Source: Flagellimonas aurea
GTDB lineage: Bacteria > Bacteroidota > Bacteroidia > Flavobacteriales > Flavobacteriaceae
Direction of reading: 5' to 3'
Assembly: GCF_017313785.1 (NCBI RefSeq)
Contig: NZ_JAFLNL010000002.1
Span: 124,001 to 188,000, forward strand
Length of the DNA stretch: 64,000 nucleotides
In this document: in pieces, positions 26,691-35,854 of the stretch
Layout: every line of letters starts with the position of its first letter
Numbering within the stretch: position 1 is the first letter of the stretch
Translations under genes and position numbers: made by a program
Notes under the pieces: model-generated
What the model saw: the letters and a program-made list of their open reading frames with translations, nothing else
What the model was told of the DNA's origin: nothing
Database searches by the model: none

Positions 26691-27362
26691 TTGACGCATA
26701 AATTCTACAGCAAAACCAAAAAAGAGCAAAGCCGGATTCTGATTTGGATTCTTCTGTTGGCCCTGCTTGTCATAATTCTATCCTGTTGGTTGGCTTGGGT
26801 AATCCAATTTTATTTTTTCGGCATCATCATGTTTTTGGCGGTAATTACCCTAGTGGCCCCCTTCATTGATGTCCCTTCCATGAAAAAAAGTGGCAAACTT
26901 CATTATCATTCATTATTGATGCTCTCTGAAAAACCCAAGGACGGTGTTATCAAAATTCATGGAGGCACATTGTTCGACTATGTTTTTGTGATAGATAAAG
27001 AAATGACCGGGAATCAGCGGAAAACCTTTATCATTCAGCAATATGTGGAGGGATTGTTGAATCTACTTAAAAATACTGACTTGGAATCAAGTACCACGAT
27101 ACAGGGAACAAGCTATATCATCAATAAAAGAACAGCACAGCGAATAGGTTTTGAAGTGGTGCCTACAGACCATCTCCAAAAATTTATTCTCGCCTACAAT
27201 TATTTAAATGTACTGGTCACCTACTCTATCGCCAAAGGAAAACTATCGTTCCCCAAAATAAACAAGACCATAACGTTCGAGGCAAACCTTAAAGATATTG
27301 GGCAAAAAAAAGATTTTTTAGTTACCTTGAATAAAAAGTTGAAAAGTGAACAAGTTTTTTAA
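26691..27362 (+). CDS. Membrane-anchored protein of unknown function
   Basis: This 223-aa protein has two adjacent N-terminal transmembrane helices (about residues 17-40 and 42-60) followed by a soluble alpha/beta domain (HYHSLLMLSEKP, GGTLFDYVFVIDKE, QQYVEGLLNLLKN). TTG at 26691 is the only plausible start; the next Met is inside the second helix. I do not recognise the family. It overlaps the next gene by 17 bp. Confidence 0.7.
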   Translation: MTHKFYSKTKKEQSRILIWILLLALLVIILSCWLAWVIQFYFFGIIMFLAVITLVAPFIDVPSMKKSGKLHYHSLLMLSEKPKDGVIKIHGGTLFDYVFVIDKEMTGNQRKTFIIQQYVEGLLNLLKNTDLESSTTIQGTSYIINKRTAQRIGFEVVPTDHLQKFILAYNYLNVLVTYSIAKGKLSFPKINKTITFEANLKDIGQKKDFLVTLNKKLKSEQVF

Positions 27363-27798
27363 AAAGCCCTACATTTCTTTTTGGGTTACGATACCTGTAT
27401 TGCTTTTAATTGGATTTTTAAAGCGTTCCGAGGTTGTTTCACTAAATATTCATGATATTTATTTGATAATCAACTTCTTTCACTTTACTGTTTTGATTTC
27501 CATATTCTTTGGATTGGTGGGTTTAGGCTACTGGATGATGTATTTAAGAAGAAAAAGACTTTCCATTTGGCTAAATTTTTCACACATGGTCATAACAATC
27601 CTTGGACTTGGTATCATTTGGTTGCTTTCTCACCTTATTAAGGATGAGGCAACTCATACTTCAATGGAAACTTTTAATTATAATAGAGCCCTGCAAACCA
27701 TTATACAACCCATGGTGTTGTTAGTTATTATTGGGCAATTCGTTTATTTTTTTAACTTAATTCGTGGACTTGTACTAAATCAAAGAAAACGACCTTAA
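27346..27798 (+). CDS. Small membrane protein resembling a heme-copper oxidase subunit I fragment
   Basis: This 150-aa protein has four hydrophobic helices. Residues about 34-62 (NIHDIYLIINFFHF, then FFGLVGLGYW) echo the HDTYYVVAHFHY and FGxxxGxYYW stretch of cytochrome oxidase subunit I, but the first of the two heme/copper histidines is replaced by Phe. Similar short flavobacterial proteins are often labelled cbb3-type oxidase subunit I. It cannot be a complete oxidase. The start is GTG 27346, overlapping the previous gene. Confidence 0.68.
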   Translation: MNKFFKKPYISFWVTIPVLLLIGFLKRSEVVSLNIHDIYLIINFFHFTVLISIFFGLVGLGYWMMYLRRKRLSIWLNFSHMVITILGLGIIWLLSHLIKDEATHTSMETFNYNRALQTIIQPMVLLVIIGQFVYFFNLIRGLVLNQRKRP

Positions 27799-27828
27799 AT
27801 TTTTCATAGAACCAACCCTATTCAATCC

Positions 27829-28419
27829 TTGGAAAAATCCCATCAACAATACCTCGAAGCCTACCTCCAATTATTTGCATATTTATCATCCGAAGAAAGG
27901 ACGCTCTTTCGCTCACAATTATCCATAAAAGAATATACTAAAAAGAATTTCTTTTTTAAGAGCGGGGAAATTCAAAAAAAAATGGGGTTTGTTTGCAAGG
28001 GATTGTTAAGGCGATACTACATCAACGAAAAAGGGAAAACCATTACCACAGGGTTTGTGAAAGAAAATGAATATACCACGGACTATCCGGCCTTTATACA
28101 GCAACGTCCGAGCAAATATTATATGGAATGTCTGGAGCCCTGCACCATTATAGAACTTGCCTATGACGATATCCAAGAGGGGTATACCAACTTTAAGAGT
28201 CACGAAAGGTATGGCCGTCTTATTGCCGAAAAGGTACTGACAATTCAAACTGACCGGGTGGAAAGCTTCCTTTTTGATACTGCTGAACAGCGCTATTTAA
28301 ACTTTATAAAAGACAACCCTGGGTTGATAAATCGTATAAGTCTGACACATTTGTCGTCGTTTTTGGGTATCGAAAGACAATCCTTGAGCAGAATACGAAG
28401 TAAAATCGCCAAAAAATAA
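27829..28419 (+). CDS. Crp/Fnr-family transcriptional regulator
   Basis: This 196-aa protein has an N-terminal cyclic-nucleotide-binding-type beta-barrel (KKNFFFKSGEIQKKMGFVCKGLLRRYY, then EYTTDYPAFI) and a short C-terminal HTH (LTHLSSFLGIERQSLSRIRSKI). The barrel lacks a classic cAMP phosphate-binding motif, as in many Bacteroidetes members of unknown ligand. The start is TTG 27829; no ATG is available before the barrel. A near-perfect palindrome lies 4 bp after its stop codon. Confidence 0.87.
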   Translation: MEKSHQQYLEAYLQLFAYLSSEERTLFRSQLSIKEYTKKNFFFKSGEIQKKMGFVCKGLLRRYYINEKGKTITTGFVKENEYTTDYPAFIQQRPSKYYMECLEPCTIIELAYDDIQEGYTNFKSHERYGRLIAEKVLTIQTDRVESFLFDTAEQRYLNFIKDNPGLINRISLTHLSSFLGIERQSLSRIRSKIAKK

Positions 28420-28422
28420 GAT

Positions 28423-28438
28423 TGTCACATATGTGTCA
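28423..28438 (+). promoter_or_regulatory. Candidate Crp/Fnr operator palindrome
   Basis: TGTCACATATGTGTCA has a perfect 10-bp palindromic core (CACATATGTG) and is symmetric over 16 bp except for one base pair. It lies between the Crp/Fnr gene and the M20 hydrolase gene, 59 bp upstream of the latter ATG. Size and symmetry fit a Crp/Fnr dimer site. Confidence 0.5.
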
Positions 28439-28496
28439 GGTAGCACCGAATATTAGTTTTCATCTTTGTTGCATCAAACAAAATAAAATTATAATC

Positions 28497-29789
28497 ATGC
28501 TGAAGACACCATCTAACACATTAACTATATTTTTCTTCCTTTTGGTAACCATTTCATCGTTTGGTCAAAATGGTATTACACCTATCCACACAGAAATTCA
28601 ACAACATACCGAACAAATTTTTGATAGTTTGGTCAAAATAAGAAGGGACTTCCACATGTACCCTGAAGTAGGTGGAGAGGAAAAAAGGACATCGACAAAA
28701 ATTGCCGCATACTTAACAGAACTTGGACTGGAGGTAAAAACAGGAATTGGCGGTTATGGCGTTGTTGGCATTCTAAAAGGTGCAAAACCTGGTAAAAAGA
28801 TTGCTTGGCGGGCCGATATTGATGCAATGCCATCCAAAGCTCCCGACGTAGTGGACTTTCCATCAAAACATGAAGGGGTTAGGCACATTTGTGGGCACGA
28901 TGTACACACAGCGGTCGCCCTTGGCATTGCAAATGTTTTAGTACAGCAAAAAGAAGATTTAGAGGGAACTATATATTTTGTATTTCAGCCATCCGAAGAA
29001 AATATAAAAGGTGCTCTGGCCATGATGGACGATGGCCTTTTCGATATGATTCAGCCTGAGGAAATGTACGCCATGCACGTTACGCCATTCCCCGCAGGCA
29101 CTATAGCCGCTAAACCTGAAGAAATGTTTTCAGATTACAAAAAAGTGGACCTTCTTTTTAAGAAAGGTAATAATAAGGATGCGTTGTTCGAATTTGCAAA
29201 GCAAGCAATGCTATCCCTTGAAAATGTCTCTCCCGAAAGCAAATTCTGGAACATGCAGAACATGGGCGACCCAGAAATAGGAATCGCTGGAACAAAGTCT
29301 ATCTACAAAAATTATACTACGGTAGACAAGAATAATTTTTCAATTAGGGACACCGATGATGGTGTAAAAATCAGTGGTTTTATAAGTTTTAGTGACAAAA
29401 GACAACGCGATGCTGCCATACCATCTCTAAAAAAGAAGATAGCCGATTCAGAATTTGCGGAAGATTTTAGCACCGCCGAACTTGTAAACGTCTTCCCTAC
29501 CCTTGACAACAATGAAAGATTGATCAATGAAAGTTTGGACCAATTATCGGATATCTATGGGGAGAACAGAGTGCTTCGCCTACATGGGGTTGTTGCAGAT
29601 GGCCGTAGTGATGATTTTGCGTTTTTCCTGCCCAAAGTGCCAAGTGTATACTTTTTTATGGGAGGTTCCAATTATGAAAAGGGGATTATAGCCCAGACTC
29701 ACTCACCTAATTTTGCCGTTGACGAAAGTTGTATCAAGACCGGTGTCAATCTTTTTTCGTCCTTGATTGTCGAAAGATTGAACCCATAA
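28497..29789 (+). CDS. Secreted M20-family amidohydrolase/peptidase
   Basis: This 430-aa zinc hydrolase is of the carboxypeptidase Ss1/IAA-amino-acid hydrolase type. A signal peptide (about residues 1-23, ending SSFGQ) directs it to the periplasm. Metal-site motifs are visible: RADIDAMP, HICGHDVHTA, QPSEEN and the late QTHSPNF histidine. Substrates are probably N-acyl amino acids or dipeptides. ATG 28497 is chosen because it gives the clean signal peptide. It probably belongs to the regulon of the adjacent Crp/Fnr protein, which is inference from the palindrome upstream. Confidence 0.9.
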   Translation: MLKTPSNTLTIFFFLLVTISSFGQNGITPIHTEIQQHTEQIFDSLVKIRRDFHMYPEVGGEEKRTSTKIAAYLTELGLEVKTGIGGYGVVGILKGAKPGKKIAWRADIDAMPSKAPDVVDFPSKHEGVRHICGHDVHTAVALGIANVLVQQKEDLEGTIYFVFQPSEENIKGALAMMDDGLFDMIQPEEMYAMHVTPFPAGTIAAKPEEMFSDYKKVDLLFKKGNNKDALFEFAKQAMLSLENVSPESKFWNMQNMGDPEIGIAGTKSIYKNYTTVDKNNFSIRDTDDGVKISGFISFSDKRQRDAAIPSLKKKIADSEFAEDFSTAELVNVFPTLDNNERLINESLDQLSDIYGENRVLRLHGVVADGRSDDFAFFLPKVPSVYFFMGGSNYEKGIIAQTHSPNFAVDESCIKTGVNLFSSLIVERLNP

Positions 29790-29880
29790 CCATAAATATT
29801 GCCTCAAATAGCGCTGGACATCTAATAATATTGTAGGTCAGCCCTCTTTTTGATAGATTTATTGTAGCAACCCACTAACT

Positions 29881-30705
29881 ATGAAAAAGTTTACGCTGAC
29901 CTTGACTGTTACAATGCTATCGATATTTAGTTGTTTTGGACAAAGTTCAGACTTTGTCGGGACTTTTGTTAATGGGTCAAATAGCATTTCAATCCAGTTT
30001 AAACGTGTTGGTGATGAATATCATGGTTTGCTCGCTGCAGTAGGTGCAAGCTTTGCCATTAGGGCCACAGGGTCGTTCAATAAATTAAATGGTGAAATAT
30101 ATGGATTAGAGGGGCCCGTGGGCTTCGAGGCCACATTGACCGGTACCAAAATGAAAGTGCGCGCAACCGGATATAACGGGCCATTTTATAAATACTCGGA
30201 CCTACATAATCTAGGTGGTTTTGATTTGACATCTTACATGAAGGACAACAGTGGACCAGCGAATAATGTCAACACTCAATTAACCGAAATATCCCCTACC
30301 CAGATTGTAAATGACCAATATCCAGAATTGGACAATCAAGGTTTACTGAACATAATTTCTGGAAGTCAGTTAGTGTTTTATCAGCGAACTTCCAATGTAA
30401 ACGATAGCATGGCCAGTTCTATTACCTATGTAAATTTTTGTGACAATGGCACTTTTTCCTTGAACACGGATGGTTCGTTCATTGTAGAAAGTGATTATGG
30501 CGCAAATGCCCAAGGAGCTTCCTACGGAAACAGTTCAGGAACTTGGCAACTGGTATCGTACCAAGGATCCCCCGCAGTTTATCTACAATATTATAATGGT
30601 GATACCAGCTTAAATCCTTTTAATGAAAACGAGGTCCGGCAAGGAAGATGGCGACGTGGTAACACCCAATACGCATTGCAGCGGAACAAAGTCCGCTGCA
30701 ATTAA
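29881..30705 (+). CDS. Secreted protein of unknown function (274 aa)
   Basis: A signal peptide ends near SCFGQ. Residues about 22-110 form a glycine-rich beta domain (DFVGTFVNGSNSISIQFKRVGDEYHGLL). Residues about 160-270 form a second beta domain (YVNFCDNGTFSLNTDGSF, SGTWQLVSYQG, GRWRRGNTQYAL) with two cysteines that could pair. The second domain resembles short lipocalin-like repeats seen in various bacterial secreted proteins, but I cannot name the family. It is convergent with the oxoamine synthase gene. Confidence 0.72.
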   Translation: MKKFTLTLTVTMLSIFSCFGQSSDFVGTFVNGSNSISIQFKRVGDEYHGLLAAVGASFAIRATGSFNKLNGEIYGLEGPVGFEATLTGTKMKVRATGYNGPFYKYSDLHNLGGFDLTSYMKDNSGPANNVNTQLTEISPTQIVNDQYPELDNQGLLNIISGSQLVFYQRTSNVNDSMASSITYVNFCDNGTFSLNTDGSFIVESDYGANAQGASYGNSSGTWQLVSYQGSPAVYLQYYNGDTSLNPFNENEVRQGRWRRGNTQYALQRNKVRCN

Positions 30706-30733
30706 TATTTTATCGTAAAATTGAGTTTTTGGA

Positions 30734-31993
30734 TTATTCACCCATTGCCGCAGCTACAGCTGCAGAAAGTCTTTTGTAAGTTCCGTTCTGTAAACGCTCC
30801 CTAATAGAAGAGAATGCATCAAGGGTCTCCTCGATATCCTTCATTGTGTGGGTTGCCGTTGGAATCAAACGAAGCAAAATCAAACCTTTAGGAATCACCG
30901 GGTATACCACTATGGAACAGAAAATCCCATGATTTTCGCGCAAATCCTTCACCAAGGCCATTGCTTCTGGAATACTACCGTTCAGATAAACAGGAGTTAC
31001 ACAACTGGTAGTGGTTCCTATGTCAAAACCTCTCTCTTTCAATCCATTTTGAAGCGCATTCACGTTTTCCCAAAGCTTGGCCTTAAGCTCTGGCATGGTA
31101 CGCAACATATCAAGTCTTTTCAAAGCACCTTTAACATATACCATTGGCAACGATTTGGCGAACATTTGAGACCTTAGGTTATATTTTAAATACTCGATAA
31201 TTTCTTTGTCCGCAGCAACAAAAGCCCCTATACTGGCCATAGATTTGGCGAATGTGGCCAAATATACATCAATCTCGTCCTGGACGCCTTGCTCCTCTCC
31301 TGCTCCTGCCCCTGTTTTACCAAGGGTTCCGAATCCGTGGGCATCGTCTACCAAAAGTCTAAATTGAAACTTTTTCTTGAGGGCAACAATTTCTTTTAAA
31401 ATTCCTTGCTCACCACGCATACCAAAAACACCTTCGGAAATCACTAAGATTCCCCCACCTGTTTCATTGGCCAATTTAGTGGCACGCTCCAAGTTTTTTT
31501 CCAGACTGTCGGGGTCGTTATGCTTGAAGGTAAAACGTTTGCCCATGTGCAGGCGAACACCATCTATAATACAAGCGTGGCAATCCACATCGTACACAAT
31601 AATATCATCTTTGGAGACCAAAGCATCGATTACCGACATAAAGCCTTGATATCCAAAATTTAATAGGTAAGAAGCCTCCTTTTTTACGAATTCTGCCAAT
31701 TCGTTCTGTAGTTGTTCGTGGAAATCGGTGTGGCCGCTCATCATACGGGCGCCCATTGGGTAAGCAGCTCCATGTTCCATGGCTGCTTCTCCATCCACTT
31801 TTTTGATTTCGGGCAAGTTAGCGAGACCCAGATAGTCATTGATACTCCACGTTATTACGTCCTTTCCTTGGAATTTCATTCTGTTGGAAATAGGTCCTTC
31901 CAATTTCGGAAAAACAAAATAGCCTTCTGCCTGTGAAGCCCATTTTCCCAAAGGTCCTTTGTTCTCAATGATTCTATCAAATAAATCTCTCAT
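30734..31993 (-). CDS. Alpha-oxoamine synthase, candidate cysteate/serine acyltransferase
   Basis: This 419-aa PLP enzyme of fold type I belongs to the 2-amino-3-ketobutyrate-CoA-ligase / serine palmitoyltransferase family. The PLP lysine is Lys250 in ATFAKSMAS, the aspartate-histidine pair is in LLVDDAHGFG (about 216-219) and a ring-stacking His139 is in DVDCHACI. Automated labels usually say KBL. In Flavobacterium johnsoniae a protein of this type is the cysteate-fatty acyltransferase for capnine, a sulfonolipid used in gliding. The cysteine-synthase-like gene next door supports that role over threonine breakdown. Serine palmitoyltransferase remains an alternative. Confidence 0.9.
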   Translation of the reverse strand: MRDLFDRIIENKGPLGKWASQAEGYFVFPKLEGPISNRMKFQGKDVITWSINDYLGLANLPEIKKVDGEAAMEHGAAYPMGARMMSGHTDFHEQLQNELAEFVKKEASYLLNFGYQGFMSVIDALVSKDDIIVYDVDCHACIIDGVRLHMGKRFTFKHNDPDSLEKNLERATKLANETGGGILVISEGVFGMRGEQGILKEIVALKKKFQFRLLVDDAHGFGTLGKTGAGAGEEQGVQDEIDVYLATFAKSMASIGAFVAADKEIIEYLKYNLRSQMFAKSLPMVYVKGALKRLDMLRTMPELKAKLWENVNALQNGLKERGFDIGTTTSCVTPVYLNGSIPEAMALVKDLRENHGIFCSIVVYPVIPKGLILLRLIPTATHTMKDIEETLDAFSSIRERLQNGTYKRLSAAVAAAMGE

Positions 31994-32016
31994 CTACCTT
32001 AATATTAATTCATCTG

Positions 32017-32024
32017 CAAAAGTA
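32017..32024 (-). promoter_or_regulatory. Putative -7 box for the oxoamine synthase gene
   Basis: The minus-strand sequence is TACTTTTG, an exact TAnnTTTG match, 23 bp upstream of the start codon. Confidence 0.5.
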
Positions 32025-32062
32025 TATATTTTTATGAACCTTCCATAAAGAATTATGAACAT

Positions 32063-32090
32063 AAAAAAACGGCAATGTTTTTCATTGCCG
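32063..32090 (-). terminator. Terminator after the cysteine-synthase-like gene
   Basis: The 8-bp stem CGGCAATG / CATTGCCG has a 5-nt loop. On the minus strand it is followed by a T run (plus-strand ATAAAAAAA). It separates the two neighbouring PLP-enzyme genes into distinct transcripts. Confidence 0.8.
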
Positions 32091-32116
32091 TTCATGAGGT
32101 ATTATAGGGTACTGGT

Positions 32117-33157
32117 TTATTTAATGTACTTGATTTCTTCGGGAACCTCGGCATTTTGAATATCAAAAAAGCCTTGGTTTTCCATCCATTCGTTGCTATA
32201 TACCTTGCTCATATATCTTGAGCCATGGTCTGGAAACACAACAACTACGTTGCTGTCCTCGGTAAATTCCCCTTCTGTATTCAATTGATATAATGCCTGA
32301 GTGGCGGCACCACTGGTATAACCTGCAAAAATACCTTCGGTATGGGCCAATTTACGGGCCATGTGAGCACTTTCGCCATCGGTTACCTTTACATATCTAT
32401 CAATTGCATTGAAATCTGTAGCTGCTGGAATCAAGTTCTTGCCCAAACCTTCAATTCGGTAGGGATATACTTCATTATGATCAAACTCACCAGTTTCATG
32501 ATATTTTTTCAAAACGGAACCATAGGCATCAACCCCTAAAATCTTTATGTTAGGATTCTGCTCCTTAAGATAGCGAGCAATTCCGGAAATTGTTCCACCT
32601 GTTCCGCTACAAGCCACTAAATGGGTAATCTGACCATTGGTCTGTTCCCAAATTTCCGGTCCTGTACTGGAATAATGTGCATCTATGTTCAACTCGTTAA
32701 AATACTGGTTGATATAGATGGAATTTGGTGTTTCGCTATGCAAGCGTTTGGCCACTTCGTAGTATGAACGCGGGTCGTCTGCACTAACATGCGCTGGACA
32801 AACATATACATTTGCTCCCATGGAACGCAACATATCTATTTTATCCGGTGATGATTTTGAACTTACGGCCAAAATACATTTGTATCCTTTGACAATACTC
32901 ACCATAGCTATGCTAAAGCCAGTATTACCGGATGTGGTCTCGATAATCGTACTACCCGGCTTAAGAATACCTTTACGCTCGGCTTCTTCTATAATATGAA
33001 TCGCGATTCTATCTTTTGAAGAGTGTCCAGGGTTAAAGCATTCCAGTTTAGCATAAAAATTTCCTGTAAGTGGGGCGGTAATTTTGTTAAGCTTGACTAA
33101 GGGGGTACTTCCAATTAGGTCTAGAATATTGCTGTGCGCATTTATCTGTTTCTTCAT
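32117..33157 (-). CDS. Cysteine-synthase-family PLP enzyme, candidate cysteate synthase
   Basis: This 346-aa fold-type II PLP enzyme has the PLP lysine in GHSSKDRIA (about residue 49), the phosphate-binding TTSGNTG loop and the GTGGTISG loop. It resembles CysK/CBS but is longer by a C-terminal extension and reads SSKDR where CysK has SVKDR. It may be an ordinary cysteine synthase. Its position directly upstream of an oxoamine synthase suggests it makes cysteate (from phosphoserine and sulfite) for sulfonolipid synthesis. That role is inference from gene neighbourhood and family knowledge. Confidence 0.88.
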   Translation of the reverse strand: MKKQINAHSNILDLIGSTPLVKLNKITAPLTGNFYAKLECFNPGHSSKDRIAIHIIEEAERKGILKPGSTIIETTSGNTGFSIAMVSIVKGYKCILAVSSKSSPDKIDMLRSMGANVYVCPAHVSADDPRSYYEVAKRLHSETPNSIYINQYFNELNIDAHYSSTGPEIWEQTNGQITHLVACSGTGGTISGIARYLKEQNPNIKILGVDAYGSVLKKYHETGEFDHNEVYPYRIEGLGKNLIPAATDFNAIDRYVKVTDGESAHMARKLAHTEGIFAGYTSGAATQALYQLNTEGEFTEDSNVVVVFPDHGSRYMSKVYSNEWMENQGFFDIQNAEVPEEIKYIK

Positions 33158-33213
33158 AACTGGTATTAGGTAGGGAACAATACTTATTTATTTAATAGAG
33201 TTATTGTTCTGTG

Positions 33214-33221
33214 CAAATGTA
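33214..33221 (-). promoter_or_regulatory. Putative -7 box for the cysteine-synthase-like gene
   Basis: The minus-strand sequence is TACATTTG, an exact TAnnTTTG match, 57 bp upstream of the start. Confidence 0.45.
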
Positions 33222-33231
33222 ACAATTTTTT

Positions 33232-35370
33232 TTAAAGGGCTTTTCCTTCGAGGTCTAAAATGAAGGCATATTCCTTTGCTGTTTCCTTTAAGGCTTCAAA
33301 TCTTCCCGAAGCTCCACCGTGCCCTGCTTCCATATTGGTGTCCAAGAACAAAAGGTTATCACCTGTTTTATAATCTCTTAATTTGGCCACCCACTTGGCT
33401 GGCTCCCAATATTGCACCTGGGAATCGTGTAAACCTGTCGACACATATAAATGTGGATAATTTTTGGCCTCTACATTGTCATATGGGGAGTAAGACTTAA
33501 TGTAATCGTAATATTCCTTTTCGTTCGGATTGCCCCATTCATCATACTCACCTGTTGTCAACGGAATGGTATCATCCAGCATCGTTGTAACCACATCCAC
33601 AAAGGGCACAGAGGCAATTACACCATGGTAGAGTTCAGGTTCCATATTAATGATAGCCCCCATCAGCAATCCACCCGCGGAGCCTCCCATAGCGTATAAG
33701 TGTTCCGAACTGGTATATTTTTGGTCTATCAAGAACTTGGAAACATCAATAAAATCGGTAAAGGTGTTCTTTTTGTGCAACAATTTGCCATCTTCATACC
33801 AAGGCCTTCCCAAATACTCACCCCCTCGTATATGTGCTATGGCATAGATAAAGCCTCTATCCAACAAGCTCAATCGAATCGAAGAAAAATAAGGGTCTAT
33901 GGTAGCACCATAGGATCCATAGCCATATTGCAACAACGGACTGGTGCCATCCAACGGCGTATCTTTATGATAGATTATAGAAATGGGCACTTTTTTTCCG
34001 TCCCTTGCGGTCGCCCACAAACGTTCTGTTTTGTAGTTGCCCTTATCAAACTTTCCTCCCAAAACCTCTTGCTGCTTCATAACGGTTTTGGTTTGGGTTT
34101 CCATGTCAAAATCGATAATGGCATAAGGCTCCCCCATTTCATTGTAATAATAACGTAGTACTTTGGTGTCAAAATCCAAGTTGACGGAAGGGCCTGCCAC
34201 ATAGGTCTCACTGTCAAAGGGAAGGTAATAACTATCGGAACCATCCCATTTGGCAATTTTCATTTGGTTGAGGCCATTGTTACGCTCGGTTACCACGTAA
34301 TAGTCACGGAAAATTTCTACATCTTCCAACAAAACGTCTTCTTGATGGGGTATAAATTCAGTCCAATGCTCTGATGATGTGCTCTCCTCGCTTGTTTTCA
34401 TCAACTTAAAGTTAGTGGCACCGTCCTTGTTGGTCAACACATAAAAATCTCCTTCAAAATGAGAGATAGAATACTCCACTCCTTTTTCTCGCGGTGAAAA
34501 TATTTTAAATTCCCCTTCGGGATCATCAGCATTCAAAATCCTGTATTCGGAAGTCAATGTGCTCCCTGAACCGATTACAATATATTTTCGAGACTTGGTC
34601 TTGTATACAAACGTGTTGTAGGTTGAATCCTTTTCGTGAAAAACCAATTCGTCTTCCTCGGAAGAAGTCCCCAAAACATGCTTAAAAATTTTATCTGAAC
34701 GCAAGGTTACCGGGTCTTTCTTGGTGTAAAAAAGCGTCTTGTTATCGTTGGTCCATACAGAGCTTCCCGTTGTATTTTCAATAATATCCGGATATATTTC
34801 CCCCGATTCAAGATTTTTAATCTGGATATTGTACTGTCTTCTAGAAATGGTATCCGTACCAAAAGCAGCCATGGTATTATCGGGGCTGATGGAAACACCT
34901 CTTAAGTTGAAAAACTCGTGCCCCTCTGCCATGTGGTTACAATCGAACAACAATTCTTCAGCTGCATCCAAGCTTTCCTTTTTTCTAGAGTAAATCGGGT
35001 ACTCTTTGCCTTCTTCGTATCGGGTAATGTACCAGTAACCATCCAGTTTATAAGGAACCGAAGAATCATCTTCTTTGATCCTGCCCTTCATTTCCTTAAA
35101 AAGTTCCTCTTGAAATTTCTCGGTATGGGCGGTCATTTTATGGAAATACTCGTTCTCAGCGTTCAGGTAATCAAGAACCTGCTGGTCTTCCCTATTGTTC
35201 ATCCAATAGTAATCATCGATTCGCACATCGCCGTGCTTTTCAAGTTGCGTTGGATGTTTGGGGGCCACAGGGGGTGTTATGTTCATGGATTCGTCTTTGT
35301 TGTTTTTGCAAGCGGTCGCAAAAATAAGGCATAAAACCAGAATAGAAATTCTTGAATTGATTAGTTTCAT
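33232..35370 (-). CDS. S9A prolyl oligopeptidase/oligopeptidase B, lipoprotein
   Basis: This 712-aa serine peptidase has an N-terminal lipoprotein signal ending in the lipobox ATAC, so it is anchored in the envelope. A propeller domain spans about residues 60-440. The catalytic domain has the nucleophile in GGSAGG, the Asp in GLHDSQV and the His in AGHGG. It cleaves short peptides after Pro or basic residues; which type is uncertain, though overall it looks most like PtrB. ATG 35370 is chosen because it gives the lipoprotein signal, against an upstream TTG at 35418. Confidence 0.9.
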   Translation of the reverse strand: MKLINSRISILVLCLIFATACKNNKDESMNITPPVAPKHPTQLEKHGDVRIDDYYWMNNREDQQVLDYLNAENEYFHKMTAHTEKFQEELFKEMKGRIKEDDSSVPYKLDGYWYITRYEEGKEYPIYSRKKESLDAAEELLFDCNHMAEGHEFFNLRGVSISPDNTMAAFGTDTISRRQYNIQIKNLESGEIYPDIIENTTGSSVWTNDNKTLFYTKKDPVTLRSDKIFKHVLGTSSEEDELVFHEKDSTYNTFVYKTKSRKYIVIGSGSTLTSEYRILNADDPEGEFKIFSPREKGVEYSISHFEGDFYVLTNKDGATNFKLMKTSEESTSSEHWTEFIPHQEDVLLEDVEIFRDYYVVTERNNGLNQMKIAKWDGSDSYYLPFDSETYVAGPSVNLDFDTKVLRYYYNEMGEPYAIIDFDMETQTKTVMKQQEVLGGKFDKGNYKTERLWATARDGKKVPISIIYHKDTPLDGTSPLLQYGYGSYGATIDPYFSSIRLSLLDRGFIYAIAHIRGGEYLGRPWYEDGKLLHKKNTFTDFIDVSKFLIDQKYTSSEHLYAMGGSAGGLLMGAIINMEPELYHGVIASVPFVDVVTTMLDDTIPLTTGEYDEWGNPNEKEYYDYIKSYSPYDNVEAKNYPHLYVSTGLHDSQVQYWEPAKWVAKLRDYKTGDNLLFLDTNMEAGHGGASGRFEALKETAKEYAFILDLEGKAL

Positions 35371-35433
35371 GGGATAGTGTTTTAGCCAATTTACTACTTT
35401 TGAGCTTACCTTTTGCAATCTTTAATGTTTTGA

Positions 35434-35486
35434 GTCATCCTGAGCGCAGTCGAAGGGTGAATGTCTCAACTTCGGTCGACATGACA
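35434..35486. repeat. REP-like palindrome, copy 2
   Basis: The left half is GTCATCCTGAGCGCAGTCGA and the right half CTTCGGTCGACATGAC. It shares GAGCGCAGTCGA with copy 1 (2382-2446). It lies between the divergent S9 peptidase and YbaB genes. Confidence 0.7.
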
Positions 35487-35525
35487 GCTGCATTGAAAAA
35501 AATATGAAAACTAAAAATTGAAACT

Positions 35526-35852
35526 ATGTTTGGAGATTTAATGGGAATGATGGGTAAGATAAAAGAAACCCAAAAGAAGGTTGAAGCAACCAAGGAACGA
35601 TTGAACACCGTGATGATCGATGAGACATCATCGGACGGACTCCTTAAAGTGACCTTGACTGCAAATCGTGAAATAAAATCCATCTCAATAGATGATTCCC
35701 TCTTGGAAGATAAAGAGCAGTTGGAAGATTATTTGGTGCTCACACTAAATAAAGCCATTGAAAAAGCTACCAAAGTAAACGAAGCGGAATTGGCAGCCGT
35801 CGCAAAAGAGGGTATGCCGAATATTCCCGGTATGGATGCTTTTATGAAGTAA
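35526..35852 (+). CDS. YbaB/EbfC-family nucleoid-associated protein
   Basis: This 108-aa protein opens [20 protein letters not shown], the typical YbaB N-terminal helix, followed by the strand segment [19 protein letters not shown] and a C-terminal helix. It binds DNA as a dimer and usually co-occurs with dnaX/recR, which are absent here. It is flanked on both sides by REP-like palindromes. Confidence 0.92.
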   Translation: MFGDLMGMMGKIKETQKKVEATKERLNTVMIDETSSDGLLKVTLTANREIKSISIDDSLLEDKEQLEDYLVLTLNKAIEKATKVNEAELAAVAKEGMPNIPGMDAFMK

Positions 35853-35854
35853 TT

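Noticed and set aside
30734-31993. Naming the oxoamine synthase kbl for threonine catabolism
   Set aside because: No threonine dehydrogenase is adjacent and the neighbour is a cysteine-synthase-like enzyme, so the KBL label is not supported by context.
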